Below are positions 19,802-31,753 of a stretch of 64,000 nucleotides of DNA, piece after piece (the stretch's first letter is position 1; each line of letters opens with the position of its first letter). The notes beneath the pieces are model-generated. The model made no database searches. It was not told the origin of the DNA and saw only the letters and a program-made list of their open reading frames with translations. The position numbers were made by a program, and so were the translations under genes. Source of the DNA: Neovahlkampfia damariscottae (lineage: Eukaryota > Heterolobosea > Selenaionea > Neovahlkampfiida > Neovahlkampfiidae); assembly GCA_016618085.1 (NCBI GenBank), contig JABLTG010000026.1:62001-126000 (forward strand). The letters are read 5' to 3'.

Positions 19802-22800
19802 TTATTTTTTTTCTTTAAGTTTTTCATGCAATGGTTTAATTGTCAAATATTTTCTCAATTTTATTTCAAGAATTGAGATAATGTATTCAAACACAAAACA
19901 AAGAATCAAATGAAGTAATAGATAACCAACCAATTCTAATCTCCATAATAAATTTGGAATTTCAACTAATTGCAAAACAAATCTTGTGTAATAATCAGGA
20001 AATAATATGATATACATTCCAAATAGATATGCAAGTCCTAAAAACATGAAATAAAAGACTAAATGAAAATGATTAGACATATTTTTTAATTTTTACAATT
20101 TGTAAAAAGAATTTGACGAAATGGACCACCTTGTGAATAAGCAATTGCCATATTTAAAGTTTGTAATTGTTGAACTAAAAACATAATTGTTCCTTCCAAA
20201 GTTGCGTCATCTGCCTCACCATTTGGATTCATTATATGTGGTTTGAACCATGATTGATCATGTAAATTGTACCAAATAAAAATTTGAATTCCAAATGAAA
20301 TTAAAATTTGACCTAAAATTGAAATAATTGTAATGATAGAAAATAAATTAACTGATGGTTTAGCTTTTGTTAATTTTGTTGCTGCTGCTGTATTTCCCAT
20401 TAATAATGATATTGGAAGAATTAAAAATAAATCAACATAAAGAAAATGCATATCTGCAAATATACTTCTAATATTATATAAAATACATACAGCAGTAAAT
20501 TGAATCATTGCATACATTGCCATGAATTTAAACATTTGAAATGATGTTAATAATGCACATCTACCCTCTTTAATAACAACAGAAACAGATGAAATATTTT
20601 GAATTGAAGAAGTAAATGGTGCAGCAATAGATGCTTCTGCTTCAGATAATGAAACACCAACATGTGCTGATTTCAATGCACCAATATCATTTGCACCATC
20701 ACCACACATTCCAGTAAAATATTCTAAATCTTCATATGCTTCAACTAATTTCATTTTTTGATCAGGTAACATTCTTGCAAATATTTTACATTTTAAAATT
20801 AGTTCATTAAATATTTCATTGGATTCATCTTCAATTTGATAAACTCTTTCAAATGCTTTTCCTGTTATTCCAAGTTCAAATAATCCTTCAATTTCTTTAA
20901 ATGATTTTTTAACATCTTTATCATTATCAATATTCTTCCAAATAATTAATTGTTTCTTTTCATCCCAATCACCTAAATATAAAGGTCTATTCACATTTAC
21001 AAGATTACATTCTCTTGATACACATGATGCTGTATAAATATTATCTCCTGTAATCATTACTGATTGAATATTAGCTTTATTTAATTTTGAAATAGTTGGT
21101 TTTGTTTCTTTTTTTAATTTATTTTGAAATATTAAAAATCCAACAAATTCAAAATTTTTTTCAATTTTATCTCTTGGTTCTTTTAATAATTCTTCTTCTC
21201 TTTCTAATTGTTCGACTCTAAATGCACAAGATAATACTCTATATCCTTTTTTTGCATATTGAATTAAAGATGAATCATAATCATGTGGGATTGATTTTGA
21301 TTTACAAAATGTTTTCATTTTTTCAGGTGCACCTTTTGAAAATATATATAAACTCTTTTTGTCTTTAACTAAACAACTCATTCTTTGTAATTCAGAAGAG
21401 AAATCATATCTTTTTAAAATTGTGTATTCTTCTTCTTTTTGTTCATTTAATGAATTAATTATCATTGTATGATGATCTAATTCTTCATATTTCCAATTGG
21501 TTGATTCAAACATTTTTACTTTTTCATTCTTCAATTTAAATATTTCAACTTACTCTCTAAAGGATCACCTATAAATCTATCATTGATTGTTGAAATATTA
21601 TGACATGTTCCCATCAATTTTGTTATTGTTAAATCACTATATTCTAATAAATTTGGTTGTAAAATTGGTCTTTGAAGAATATCATCAAAATAAGGAACAA
21701 TTTTAATTAAATCCAATCCATCTTCAGTTAATGTTCCTGTTTTATCAAAACAAATTAAATTTAACATTCCAGCAACATTAATTCTTGGTGGACTAACACA
21801 AAATATTCTTTTATCTTTCAATCTCAACATTGCAAATGATGTACCACTTGACATTGCAATAGGTAACTCTGGTGGTACAGATATTGTTATAATATCTAAT
21901 ACTTTTTTGACAACTGTTAAAGTTGTTGATCCTAAACGAATAAGAGTTATTGTTGCATAAATCATTCCTAAAAATCCAAGTATGAACATAAATCCAACAA
22001 ATTTCAAAGAATCTGTATAAAATTTGAATGTACTTGGTTTTGGATAAATGATTGATAATAGTAATTGTCCTTTTTCAGTTAAAAAACCAGTTCTAACTAC
22101 TAAACCAAATGTATCTTTTTTTGTTGTTATTACTTCAGATCCAGAAAATAAAGTTACATTTTTTGATGTTTCTAATGAATAAATTTGTGTTTTTTCTTTT
22201 GGTAAAGATACTTTTACAACTGGAACTGATTCACCTGTTAACATTGATTCATCAACAACACATTGACCTGATAATAAAATTATATCACAAGGTAAATGAA
22301 AATTCTTTGGTATTTTAATAACATCACCTGGTACTAAATCCATTGTATCTAATTTTTTATCAGAAGGTGTAAAAACTTCATCTGATTTTATTCTTGCCAT
22401 TTCTCTTAAATTTATTAAATTTTTTCTTGTTTGTGAAACAGTTGTAATTGCAGATATAAATGAAATGAATATAATACTTGTTGCATAAATCCAATAATTA
22501 TCAAAGTACCAAATGATACATGAAATAATTTGAAAAAAATAAAATGGTGTTAATACTTCATCAAAAAATAATCTTAAAAAACTTTTCATTTCAATATCCA
22601 TTTTATTTTCACCATATATCTCTTTTCTGGTTTTTCTTTCAATACTATCAATTTCTCTTGATGTTTCATGAATTTCAAAATAATTCTTTTTTAAATTCAT
22701 TTTTACAGGTAAAAATAAATCATCTTTTTCATTGTAGATTAATTTTGTTTTTCGATATTCAATATATCTTATTTCATTTTGTTTATAAACTTTACATAAT

Positions 22801-23115
22801 TCAATTTCAAACGTTAGGTCAGATTCCATCATTATAATTTCTGATTCTTTTGTTTTGGTCATATAGTGAGTCATGTATAAATATAACTTTGGTAACCATT
22901 GAAAAAACAAGTAAAATAATCCAAAACTGATGATGCAAAAAAAATAAAATATGAAGTCTCCAAATTTAGACTTTTTGTAGCCTTGAACATTCACAACTGC
23001 CTGAAATAAGTTATAATCATTAAATAGTTTATACGTATGTTCCTTCCAATTTCTGGAATTCAAAGTCAAAGATTGACTCTTTATTGCTTCGTAAAAGTGA
23101 TTTTTCGTCGGTCAT
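19802..23115 (-). CDS. P5-type ATPase (ATP13A-like, mostly P5B features)
   Basis: Four exons. Exon 1 starts at 23115 (MTDEKSLLRSNKE), 10 bp after a CATTGGTCAA box. P-type motifs: ESMLTGESVPVVK (actuator), CFDKTGTLTEDGLD (phosphorylated Asp), GDPLE spliced to IKMFESTNW, MTGDN region, and GMCGDGANDIGALK (hinge). The context TEDGLD and SPPRINVAGMLNLICFDKTG match P5B (ATP13A2-5, lysosomal polyamine or ion pumps). The M4 motif reads PPELP, as in P5A, where P5B usually has PPALP. The final exon (to 19802) adds the last transmembrane helices. Substrate cannot be set from sequence. Confidence 0.85.
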
Positions 23116-23121
23116 TTTGTT

Positions 23122-23132
23122 TTGACCAATGA
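23122..23132. promoter_or_regulatory. CCAAT-type box before the P5 ATPase
   Basis: TTGACCAATGA, 6 bp beyond the ATPase ATG (23115, minus). A second CCAAT-type box (AACCAATCGG, about 23227) serves the divergent DUF547 gene at 23280. Confidence 0.45.
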
Positions 23133-23279
23133 AACAACAAGAAAAATGAAAATTGGATTGAATATAATACTATAATAATAACAACAATTATTATCAAATT
23201 TCACAAATAACTTTTATTTATTCTCCTAACCAATCGGAGAACATTATACAAGGAAAAATAAAAATCAAGCAAAGGCCTG

Positions 23280-24205
23280 ATGTTTCAATATTTTTCTAAC
23301 ATGGTTGTCAACCCAGATATTCAAGTTTTGAATATTTCAAAAGGTACCAAAAATGATGAAGATGTCAAAAGTGTTGAATTAGCTCAAAAAGTTAACAAAC
23401 AGATTTTAAAACTATTTTCTTCTCATACATCAGAAGACGGTAAAAGTGTAGATTACAAAGGAATTTCAAATAGTAATGAATATAAAGAATTCGTAGAATC
23501 AACAAAATCACTTCAACACATCAAATTAAGTGAGCTTGATGAAAATGAAAGAAAAGTTTTATTTTTAAATCTTTATAACGCATTGACAATACACTCATAT
23601 GTTGAAAAAGGAATTCCAAAAACATCAACAGAAAAGTTAAATATCATTGCTTCAGTTGGTAAATATATTTTCAATGAAGTCTAACTTTTTATGAAGGATA
23701 TCAAATCGGAAAATTAGTATTCAGTTTGAATGATATGGAACATGGTGTATTGAGAGGAAATAAAAAACCACCAGCATTCTATTTTGTAAATCCATTATTT
23801 AGTGAAACTGACCCACGAATCAAATACGTTTGTAAGTTAGATCCTAGAGTTCATTTTGCTCTTGTTTGTGGATCTAAAGGATGTCCACCTGTTCGTATCT
23901 ATTCGGAAAAGAATATTGAAAGAGGATTAAACTCTGCTACAGAATTATTCCTTGGTGACCCAAATAACTTTGAAATACAAGAAAAAGTAGTAAGATAAAA
24001 AAGTACCAATAATAATAATATATAGGTGTTTTTATCAAAAATATTTGAATGGTACGCAAAAGATTTCGCTATTGATCAACTTTCATTGTTGAATTGGATT
24101 TCAAAATATTTAGAAAAAGATCAAAAAGAAAAGTTACAAAATTTAATCAATAACAAGAGTTTTACTATCAAATATAAGACATATGATTGGGATTTAAATG
24201 CTTAG
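23280..24205 (+). CDS. DUF547-domain protein
   Basis: Three exons. Intron 1 (38 nt) joins IIASVG to YQIGKLVFSLNDMEHGVLRGN. Intron 2 joins QEKV to VFLSKIFEWYAKDF. DUF547 signatures: LFLNLYNALTIHSYVEKG, FSLNDMEHGVLRGNKKPP, DPRVHFALVCGSKGCPPVRIY and the terminal YKTYDWDLNA. The domain has a papain-like or thioredoxin-like core in predictions, and its function is unknown. In plants and protists it often carries DEP or other domains; here it stands alone with a short N-terminal extension (about 270 aa total). Splicing to the family-typical end supports the model. Confidence 0.85.
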
Positions 24206-24218
24206 AGAATTAAAAATT

Positions 24219-24848
24219 TTAATTGAAAAAATATTCATCATTGACATTTAAATAATCCACATCTTGTTGATTTTCAAATCCAAAATTATTATATTGTCCT
24301 CCATTGTTTAAAGAATACAAATCAGATGATGGTAATTGATCAAATGAGTTTGAGTAAATATTGTTATCTTTTGGTTGTTGATTGAAATGTGGTTTTGGAA
24401 TATCTCTGAATGTATCTTTTGATAAAAAGTCTTTTCCAAATTTATCTGTAATTCTTGAATCTGATGTTTCTTTTTCATCTTTTTGTTTCTTTGTTTCTTC
24501 TTTTTCTTGTTCTCTTTTCTTTTTATCATCAGAAGTTTCACAAATCATTTGATTTTCCCATGAATCACAAACAAGAGATTCTTGTCCATTGTCAAGTAAT
24601 ACTTTTCTAAAATCTTTACAAATTGGTTGAGTTGAACATTTTTTTGAATTCTTTGTTGTGGTTGAAGTTGTTTTTTGATCTTTTGGAATTTGGATTTTTG
24701 ATACAAATTCATCTGATGGCTTTGAAGGATAATCAACCTTTTTTTGTTCCGGAATCTTGAAATCTGGTTTGGTATAAACTCTATCATTTTGTTGACAAAA
24801 ACACAGAGAAACAATAAACAATAAAACTACAACTTGTAAAACTTTCAT
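24219..24848 (-). CDS. Secreted protein of unknown function (209 aa)
   Basis: Intronless. Clear signal peptide (MKVLQVVVLLFIVSLCFCQ). The mature part is Lys/Asp/Gln-rich and low in hydrophobics. Four cysteines cluster around residues 70-105 (KCSTQPICKDF, SLVCDSW, MICET), so two disulphides are possible. The C-terminal third is Asn/Gln/Tyr-rich (SNSFDQLPSSDLYSLNN). No family recognised; it could be an extracellular, cyst-wall or lumenal protein. Confidence 0.65.
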   Translation of the reverse strand: MKVLQVVVLLFIVSLCFCQQNDRVYTKPDFKIPEQKKVDYPSKPSDEFVSKIQIPKDQKTTSTTTKNSKKCSTQPICKDFRKVLLDNGQESLVCDSWENQMICETSDDKKKREQEKEETKKQKDEKETSDSRITDKFGKDFLSKDTFRDIPKPHFNQQPKDNNIYSNSFDQLPSSDLYSLNNGGQYNNFGFENQQDVDYLNVNDEYFFN

Positions 24849-25005
24849 ATTATTTTGTTTGAATATTTGATCTATTTTTTGTTGGTTAAATGAAATTCCA
24901 AATCTCTTTATTTGGAGTTTTAGACATCAACTTTTTTTCAGTGCATTATTGTTTCTAATTTGTGGATTAATAACCAATCACTTTGTAGTTTAAAAACAAA
25001 CATAA

Positions 25006-25197
25006 ATGAGTCGATATTACAACCCAAGAGCAAGTTCACCATTCACTTTATTTTTAACAGCTACAATGGCAATTGGTTCTTCTATTTATATATTATGGCC
25101 ACTGATACAAAAGAAGTAAATCATTTTCAAAAAAAAAAAAACTAATATATTTCTTAAAAGAAATGAGTCCATTGAAACAAAAGAAAAAGAAGAATAA
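25006..25197 (+). CDS. Spliced microprotein with one membrane helix (48 aa)
   Basis: Exons 25006-25115 and 25161-25197; the 45-nt intron includes an A run. The protein starts MSRYYNPRASSPFTLF, has a hydrophobic helix (LTATMAIGSSIYILWPLI), and a charged tail (QKKNESIETKEKEE). AACCAATCA lies about 27 bp before the ATG, typical of genes here. It resembles small mitochondrial inner-membrane proteins in form, but no homolog is recognised. Confidence 0.5.
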
Positions 25198-25204
25198 CAA
25201 TTTA

Positions 25205-26379
25205 TTAAGAAATGATACATTGTTTTTTTTCATCATCCATAGTTTCACCATCAACACTTTGTATAAAAAATCCTTTTTTTGAAGTTGATTGACCTTGTTG
25301 TTTCATTTTTTCAATTTTATTAAATAAATCATCTTCAAGGTCAATTTCAGATTTTTCTTTTGGAAAAAGATAAAATGGAGAACTGTACAATTGAGAAAAA
25401 GAAGTTTCTAATTTCTTTTTTTCTTTTTGTGATAATTTCAATTCATCATCATTCCAATCAATCTCTCCTAATTTACCTGAAATTGAATATAAATTATTGA
25501 AGGAATAAGAATCAAATTGAATTTCAACATTCCATGAAAAAATGAATAAATTAGAAAATGAAGTAAATTTTGAATCTGGTTTCATACATTGTTCAGTTCT
25601 ATGAAATGTATGAATTAATATTTGAATATCTCTTCTTACCTTTCATGAGATACTGATACAAAATCAGGTCTTGATGAACTTTCTCCGTCATGAAATTTAA
25701 TAAATACATTCCATGGTTGTTTTTTTGAATCTTTATATCTTATTCCTAATGCATCCCATAAAATTTCTGAAAAAAAACCTAAATAACAAATCACAATGGA
25801 TTGATGACACAACTATTGAAATTGATATTAAAAATTGATTAAAATTTGAAACTTTGAGTATTTTAATAATTGGGTGTTCTTCACCATAAACTGTTAAAAA
25901 GAAATTTTCAAGTGATTTTTCTTGTTTCACTTCCCAATTTTCATTGAATACATTTGTTGTTATTAATTTTGGCTCATATTTTTCTGGTTTGGGTTTTGAT
26001 TCATCAATCAAAATCTCTTCTTTTGTTTGTTTTTTATTTTGTAAATAAAACATCATCAAAGTGTCTTTTATCTTTGTTGAATCAAAAGATGGGTTCAAAA
26101 GAAGTGAAATTGTGTTCAAAAAATGTATCAATTTTGAACTATCAGAATCATCTTCATCAATTTGATATGATTCTATTTTGTTAAAAACAAACTCTTCCTC
26201 TTTCAAAATAGTTCTATTTGACAAAGTGTAAAAAATAATATTTGAAAAATTTACATGTGTGACAAAAGTCTTCCTATATCTTTACAAACTGGTGTTTTGT
26301 TCAAAGGTGATCTCCACATGGTTTTAAAATCTTCTGAGAATTTTTCGCACTCGGCATCAAGTGTTTTTTTTTTGGACAT
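25205..26379 (-). CDS. Unknown protein with C-terminal CaaX box
   Basis: Four exons. Exon 1 (start 26379, MSKKKTLDAECEKFSED) is set by the box AACCAATAAAA immediately before the ATG and joins in frame to ITILKEEEFVFNKIES. Later exons include KLCHQSIVICYLGFFSEILW and PWNVFIKFHDGESSSRPDF. The C-terminus ends KKQCIIS, a CaaX signal for farnesylation, which would tether the protein to a membrane. The middle contains alternating hydrophobic/charged segments, but I recognise no domain. The stop is 7 bp from the convergent microprotein gene. Confidence 0.6.
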
Positions 26380-26439
26380 TTTTATTGGTTCGGAAAAAAA
26401 CGAAATGTTTTATGAAATAATATTTGAGAGATCTGCACT

Positions 26440-27346
26440 TTATAATCCTTTCAACAATTTCTCTCCTTCTTTGATTATATTTTCATCTAATGGAATTCTT
26501 CCGTGACAGAATTTCTGAAATTCATCAGGTGAAACCAAATTATCTAATAATTGTTTTCCAGTAGACGACCCATTTTCCTTTGCTAATTTATAATATTTAT
26601 AAGCTTGTGCTAAATCTTGATTTACATATAAACCCTTCTCGTACCATAATCCCAATATTATTTGATCTTCAGCATCTCCATCATCTGCTGTTTCTTTGAA
26701 AGAATTATATTCATCTTCTGTACATTTTTCGGAAAATAACTTATAATATTTGTAAGCAAGATGATAATTTTGTTCAACTTTTGTTTTTTTTGAATTTTTA
26801 AGACAATCCAATCCACTAAACTTTGGATCCATTTTTATATCATCACTGCCTCGTTCGTATAAATATCCTATTGAATTTAATTTATTGATCAATTTTACCT
26901 AATAAAAATAATGAAGCAATATCTCCATCAGATATGGCTGATAAGAATAATTTCTCTGCTTCTTTCCAATCACCAATTCTTTTTTCATATTTATCAGCTA
27001 ATTGTTGTCTACTCCAAATGTCACCCAGTTGATCACCTTCATAAAAACATTTAAATGCTTCCACTTCGTCTTTCTTTATTCCAAAGCCTAAAAATCGTTA
27101 ATACAAAAAAAAATACCTTTATCATAACAATATCCAAGCAAGCCTGTACATAATGGTGAATTTAATTTCCATCCTTCAAGTGAATATTTGTATCCTTTTG
27201 AGTAATCCTTGTTTTTGTTTAAAAAAAATCAAAAAATTTACTTTTGGAAAAGATTTCTTTCCTGTCAAGAAATAAAAAGCACAGAATTCAATAGAACCCA
27301 AATCACCTTTCACAGCAGAATCTTCCCATTGCTTTACCACTTCCAT
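26440..27346 (-). CDS. Sel1-repeat (SLR) protein
   Basis: About four exons. The start ATG (27346, MEVVKQWEDSAVKGDL) lies 12 bp after a TGATTGGC box; an upstream non-ATG extension is discarded. Sel1-like TPR-type repeats are visible: GSIEFCAFYFLTGKK, CTGLLGYCYDKGFGI, AEDQIILGLWYEKGLYVNQDLAQAYKYYKLAKENGSS. Such repeats form alpha-solenoids that scaffold other proteins, often in ER quality control or signalling. No catalytic domain is seen. It is divergent from the Lys-rich secreted protein gene, 77 bp apart. Confidence 0.75.
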
Positions 27347-27423
27347 TTTTCTTTTTTCTTTAGCCAATCATTTCCTCCTGGTAATAATCCAATTAAATTT
27401 TGACAAGTTTCGGTTGTGTTTTC

Positions 27424-28805
27424 ATGAAAAAGATTTCAACACTTTTCACAATACTATTATTTTTGACATTAATTTATTCAGTCTACTGTAAAAATGAAGA
27501 AAACCACAATGTTGTGATGGTAGATACAATTTAACTAACATTTATTTAACAAAGGTTGACTCGACTGGAAAAGAAAGTGACATTAACATAGTGGGTGAAA
27601 AACATAATGCAACCGTTTCTGATGAGGAACTAGACAAAGCATTTGACGAAAGTGCTGTTGCTGACGAAGATGAAAAAAATGAATCTGGGAAACCAAAATC
27701 AAAACAAGAATTAAAAGAAGAGGAAATGTTGAAAAATGCAATCAAAGAAATGGAAGAATCAAATAAAAGGACTCAAAAGTTTGTTAATCAAATGAAAAAC
27801 AAACAAAAAAATCTACAACCAAAAAAACAAAAAACGACAAAAACAAAACCAAAAGTTATAAAGAAAAACCAAAAACCAAATGTTGTAAAGAAATCAAATA
27901 AACAAAAGGATGAATTGGATGCTTTGTTGGACGAAGAAATTAATCGAATTAATAAAAAAAAGAAAACATTTCAAAAGAAGAAAAAAGTTGAAAAAAAACA
28001 ATCACCAAAAGACAGTCTAAATGATGTTGAAAAGATGAGAAATAAACTTAATGAACTGAAAAAATCAAATTTAGAGGATGAAGATTTCAAAGAAATGGAA
28101 AAATTTGAAAAGAAAAAACCATCAAAACAAAAAAGTAAAATAAAAAAAAAGCAGATCAAAAAAGAAATTAAAAAATCAAAAAAAGATGAAAACGAACTAT
28201 CTTTTGATGATAATGTTGATATGTCAGAGACAAAAAAATCAAAAAAATTGAAACCTCAAAAATCAGTAAAGAAGAAACCTACAGCAACATCAAAAGTAAA
28301 AAACAAAAAGAACACTTTGATTGAAAATAATGAGGAAAAATCAATGGATGAAATTTTCAAAAATTATCAAAAAACTACAAACGAAAAAAATAAAAAAACT
28401 GAAAGTGTCACTGTGAAAGATTTGTTATTGGATGAAAAAATCAGTCAGTTATCAAAAGATCAATTGGTTGAAAAGTTTAAAGAATTACAAAAGAATTCAA
28501 TTTTAATGAAAGCTAAATTAGATGTTCAACAAAATTTACTTAAATCTACTCAAAAAAAGAACACATTTGACCAATCAATAAATGGACCTGATCATTTTCC
28601 AGGGGATTATGAAGATGGTAAATTTGATGACTCAGACGAAGATTCAAATGAAAAAAAATCGGGAGCACCAGTTCAAAGTGAGCAATTGAAAAATAACGAA
28701 AAATTAATGCCAACAGAAAAAGATTCAAAGGAAGAAACAGTAAACTCAGAAGAATTATTTAGTGATGAAAATGATGATTTTGATGAAGACGAAGATGAAC
28801 CATAA
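27424..28805 (+). CDS. Secreted or lumenal Lys-rich protein (448 aa)
   Basis: Exon 1 is 27424-27519, a 35-nt intron follows, and exon 2 runs to 28805. Signal peptide: MKKISTLFTILLFLTLIYSV, probably cut near YCKNEE. The rest is extremely Lys-rich with helical stretches (KKSNKQKDELDALLDEEINR) and a strongly acidic C-terminus (FSDENDDFDEDEDEP). There are almost no Cys in the mature part. No family recognised; possible roles are an ER-lumen, secretory-granule or cell-surface protein. The composition would look nuclear without the signal peptide, so the spliced exon 1 is the key evidence. Confidence 0.6.
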
Positions 28806-28889
28806 AATTTTTGATCATTCTAAATTTGAGTATTGCATTATTCCGAACCAATCAATTTGTTGTTTGAACTGTCTTCTTTTCGAACTGAA

Positions 28890-31722
28890 ATGAAACTAAA
28901 GTTACAATATCAAATAACAATAATATCAACAAAAAACGAAGATACTAAGTCAAACCCGGAGTATTGTGCAGTTTCTTGGAAGAGAGGAAAAAAATTGTAG
29001 GCGAAAAAAAAAAATTAAAAATATTGTTGATAGAAGTGGAACAACAAAAAAACAAACTCCACAGGACGATTCAAGATTAGTTGGTACTAGTTATATATTC
29101 AACGAAAACTTCACTTTCAACGCTACTTTGGAGTCAAAAATAAGTTTAAAACAAACAACTGAATATAAAACAAAATCGATTGAATTTCATTTGAACGAAG
29201 TTGACTCAAATGAAAAAGTAATAAAAATGCTCGGAACTTGTCATTTTGATTTATCAACTGTTATTTCAACAAGAAAAGAAATTGATTTAGAGTTTAAAGA
29301 AAAAGTTACGAATATTTTTAAAAAGAATAAATTAAACAAGACACTAAAATTTGTGGTAGTTTCAACTCCTTTGGATGAAGAGTAAAATTAACAAATTTTT
29401 TCTAATTCAACCTTTAGAGGAGGTGACTCTTTAATTTCTGATGAAGATGAATCATCTTCTCATTCATATGGTGGACACTCACGTACAAATTCAGAAGATC
29501 CAAATTTTGAAACTTTTGATCCAACAGCAAGTGAATCAAAATTAAAAGCTTTTACTTCTTTTCAAGCACCAAAAGAATCAAAAAAAATAAGTGATCCAAA
29601 AATTAAAAACGCAACTGTTTCATATAAATCACCAAGAGATTTAAGTCAAATTGATAAATTAAAACAAAATGGAGAACAAAAAAAAAAGAGAGGAAGTTTA
29701 CTTTCACAATTTTTTAAACAAAATAATGTTTCATCAAGTATACCTTCTACAGATGATACAGATTTAGATTTGACAAAAGATAATCAAACAATGGAAGTAA
29801 CAACAGAAGAAGATAGATCAGAAGATATTAAAACACCTATAATGGAATCAGAATCATTTGAAATAGAAAATGAAAAAGAGGATGCAATGAAAAAACAAGG
29901 AGGATTTAAAAAATCACCTCTTGGAAATTCAAAGAAATTATCATTTGATGAAATTAAAATAACAAAATCATCACCTAATTCACCTCGAGTCATTGCACAA
30001 TCATCTTCACCAAGGGGTGCACCACCAACACAAACAAATGATGACTTGGAAAAGAGTATTCAAAAAAAGAAGACATTTGGATCATTTTTAAAAAGAAAGA
30101 ATTCAGAAAATAAAACAGATGTTAATGCATCATTATTGGCTGAAAATTTACAACATGAACAAAAAATTAAAGAATTAGAAAGAGAAAAAGAAAAATTAAA
30201 AAGTGAAATTAAAGATTTAGAATTAGAATTAGAAATATTTCAAAAGAGAATAATTGAATTACAAAGTTTAATTTCAAAAAATCAAACTGATCATCAAGAT
30301 AAAGAAATACAAAAAAATTTAAAAGAAAATGAAAAATTAAAAGAAGAATTAGAGTATTTAAAAGAAGAATTAGAAAAATTAGTTACAAATAAGAATGATG
30401 TTGGTGATGGTGTTGGTGATATTGGTAGTAGTAGTAGTAGTGTTGGTATTGACAATCAAAGTACAAATAATAATGAATTAAATGATCAAATTGAAATATT
30501 AAAAAGAAAGAATGAAACATTAAATAAAGAATTAAAAATGAAAATTGAAATGAATTTAAATTTTGAAGAGAATTTAAAAAAATCAAAAGAAATTCATCAA
30601 AATCAAGAAATCTATTATGAAAAGACAATTAAAGATTTAAAAGAAAATAAAGAAATGATATTAAATCAATTAATGGAAAAAGAATCAGAAATTGAAAATA
30701 TGAAAGATAAATATTTAAAATTAAAAAAACAAAATATAATATTAATTTCAAATTTAGAAAATGCAAATGAAAATGAAACATTTAATTCCAATTATTTATC
30801 AGAATTTATCTCAGAAAAGAAAATATTAGAAATTGAAATAAAAAATAAAAATAAAGAAATTAAAAATTTAAAGAAAGAAAAAGAAGAAATATTAATTTTA
30901 AATGAAAAACAAGAAGAATCAAATGAAATTTTAAATTCATTATTTTGGGGTTTAATTTGTTCATTATTTTCAGTTATGGCTTATTCATCAAAATCAGATG
31001 ATGAATTAACAAAATTTGGTTTAAAATTTTTTATTATTTTTTCATTTATTACATTTACTGGTATTAAATTTTCAAAGAATGAACCTTTAAAAATTAAATC
31101 AAATTTAATTCAATTTATTTTTGGAAAATTAAATCTATTGGATAATTTAAACAAATCTATTTTATGGGGTTTTTCTTTAGGATTTTCAATTTTAATTTTT
31201 GATAAATTAATATTTAACATATTTTTAAATATTCCTTATTCAAAATCTTCATTTTTAGCTCAAATATCATTTTCAATGCATCAATCCATTGTTGAAGAAA
31301 TTGGAATTAGATTTTTTTCATCTTCATTTTTATTAAAAATATTTGAACATATTCATAAATTCTCAAAATTTGTAATTCAAAATGAAAAGAATTTTCAAGA
31401 TTTTCAAATTAGACTTTCGAAATTTATGATCAATTTATTCAAAAAGAAAGAAAATTTAATTTGGTCTTCATTCATTTGTAGCTTTTTGATTTATTTATTT
31501 TATAAAATACCTGTTGATTTTGATATTATTTCAACTGTTAATCCAAATATGTCAATATTTCTCACATTGATTTCATTGTTGAGAATTATTGGTTTTAATT
31601 CAGTTATTACATTTTTCTACTCAAAAATGATTGTATCAGATGAAAGTATTGAATTAGTCATTCTGTCTCACTTCTTTTTGAATTTCATTTTATATGCTTT
31701 TGGGGGTTTGAATCAAATTTAA
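28890..31722 (+). CDS. NT-C2 / coiled-coil / CPBP-like membrane protein (919 aa)
   Basis: Exons 28890-28996, 29034-29381, 29418-31722 (introns 37 and 36 nt). The N-terminal ~150 residues match the NT-type C2 domain of EEIG1/EHBP1 proteins (VSWKRGKK-LSGTT, NFTFNATLESKISL, TKSIEFHLNEV, MLGTCHFDLS). A Ser/Pro-rich linker follows, then a long coiled coil (about 370-655) rich in Lys/Glu/Asn. Residues about 658-919 are a multi-pass membrane domain with HQSIVEEIGIRFF (EExxxR) and LSHFFLNF (HxxxN), the metal-site motifs of CPBP/ABI (Rce1-type) intramembrane proteases. The middle FxxxH motif looks degraded. I know of no such fusion; it may be an inactive membrane anchor. Confidence 0.65.
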
Positions 31723-31753
31723 AAATAAAAAACTTAAATTGTAAAAAAATATT

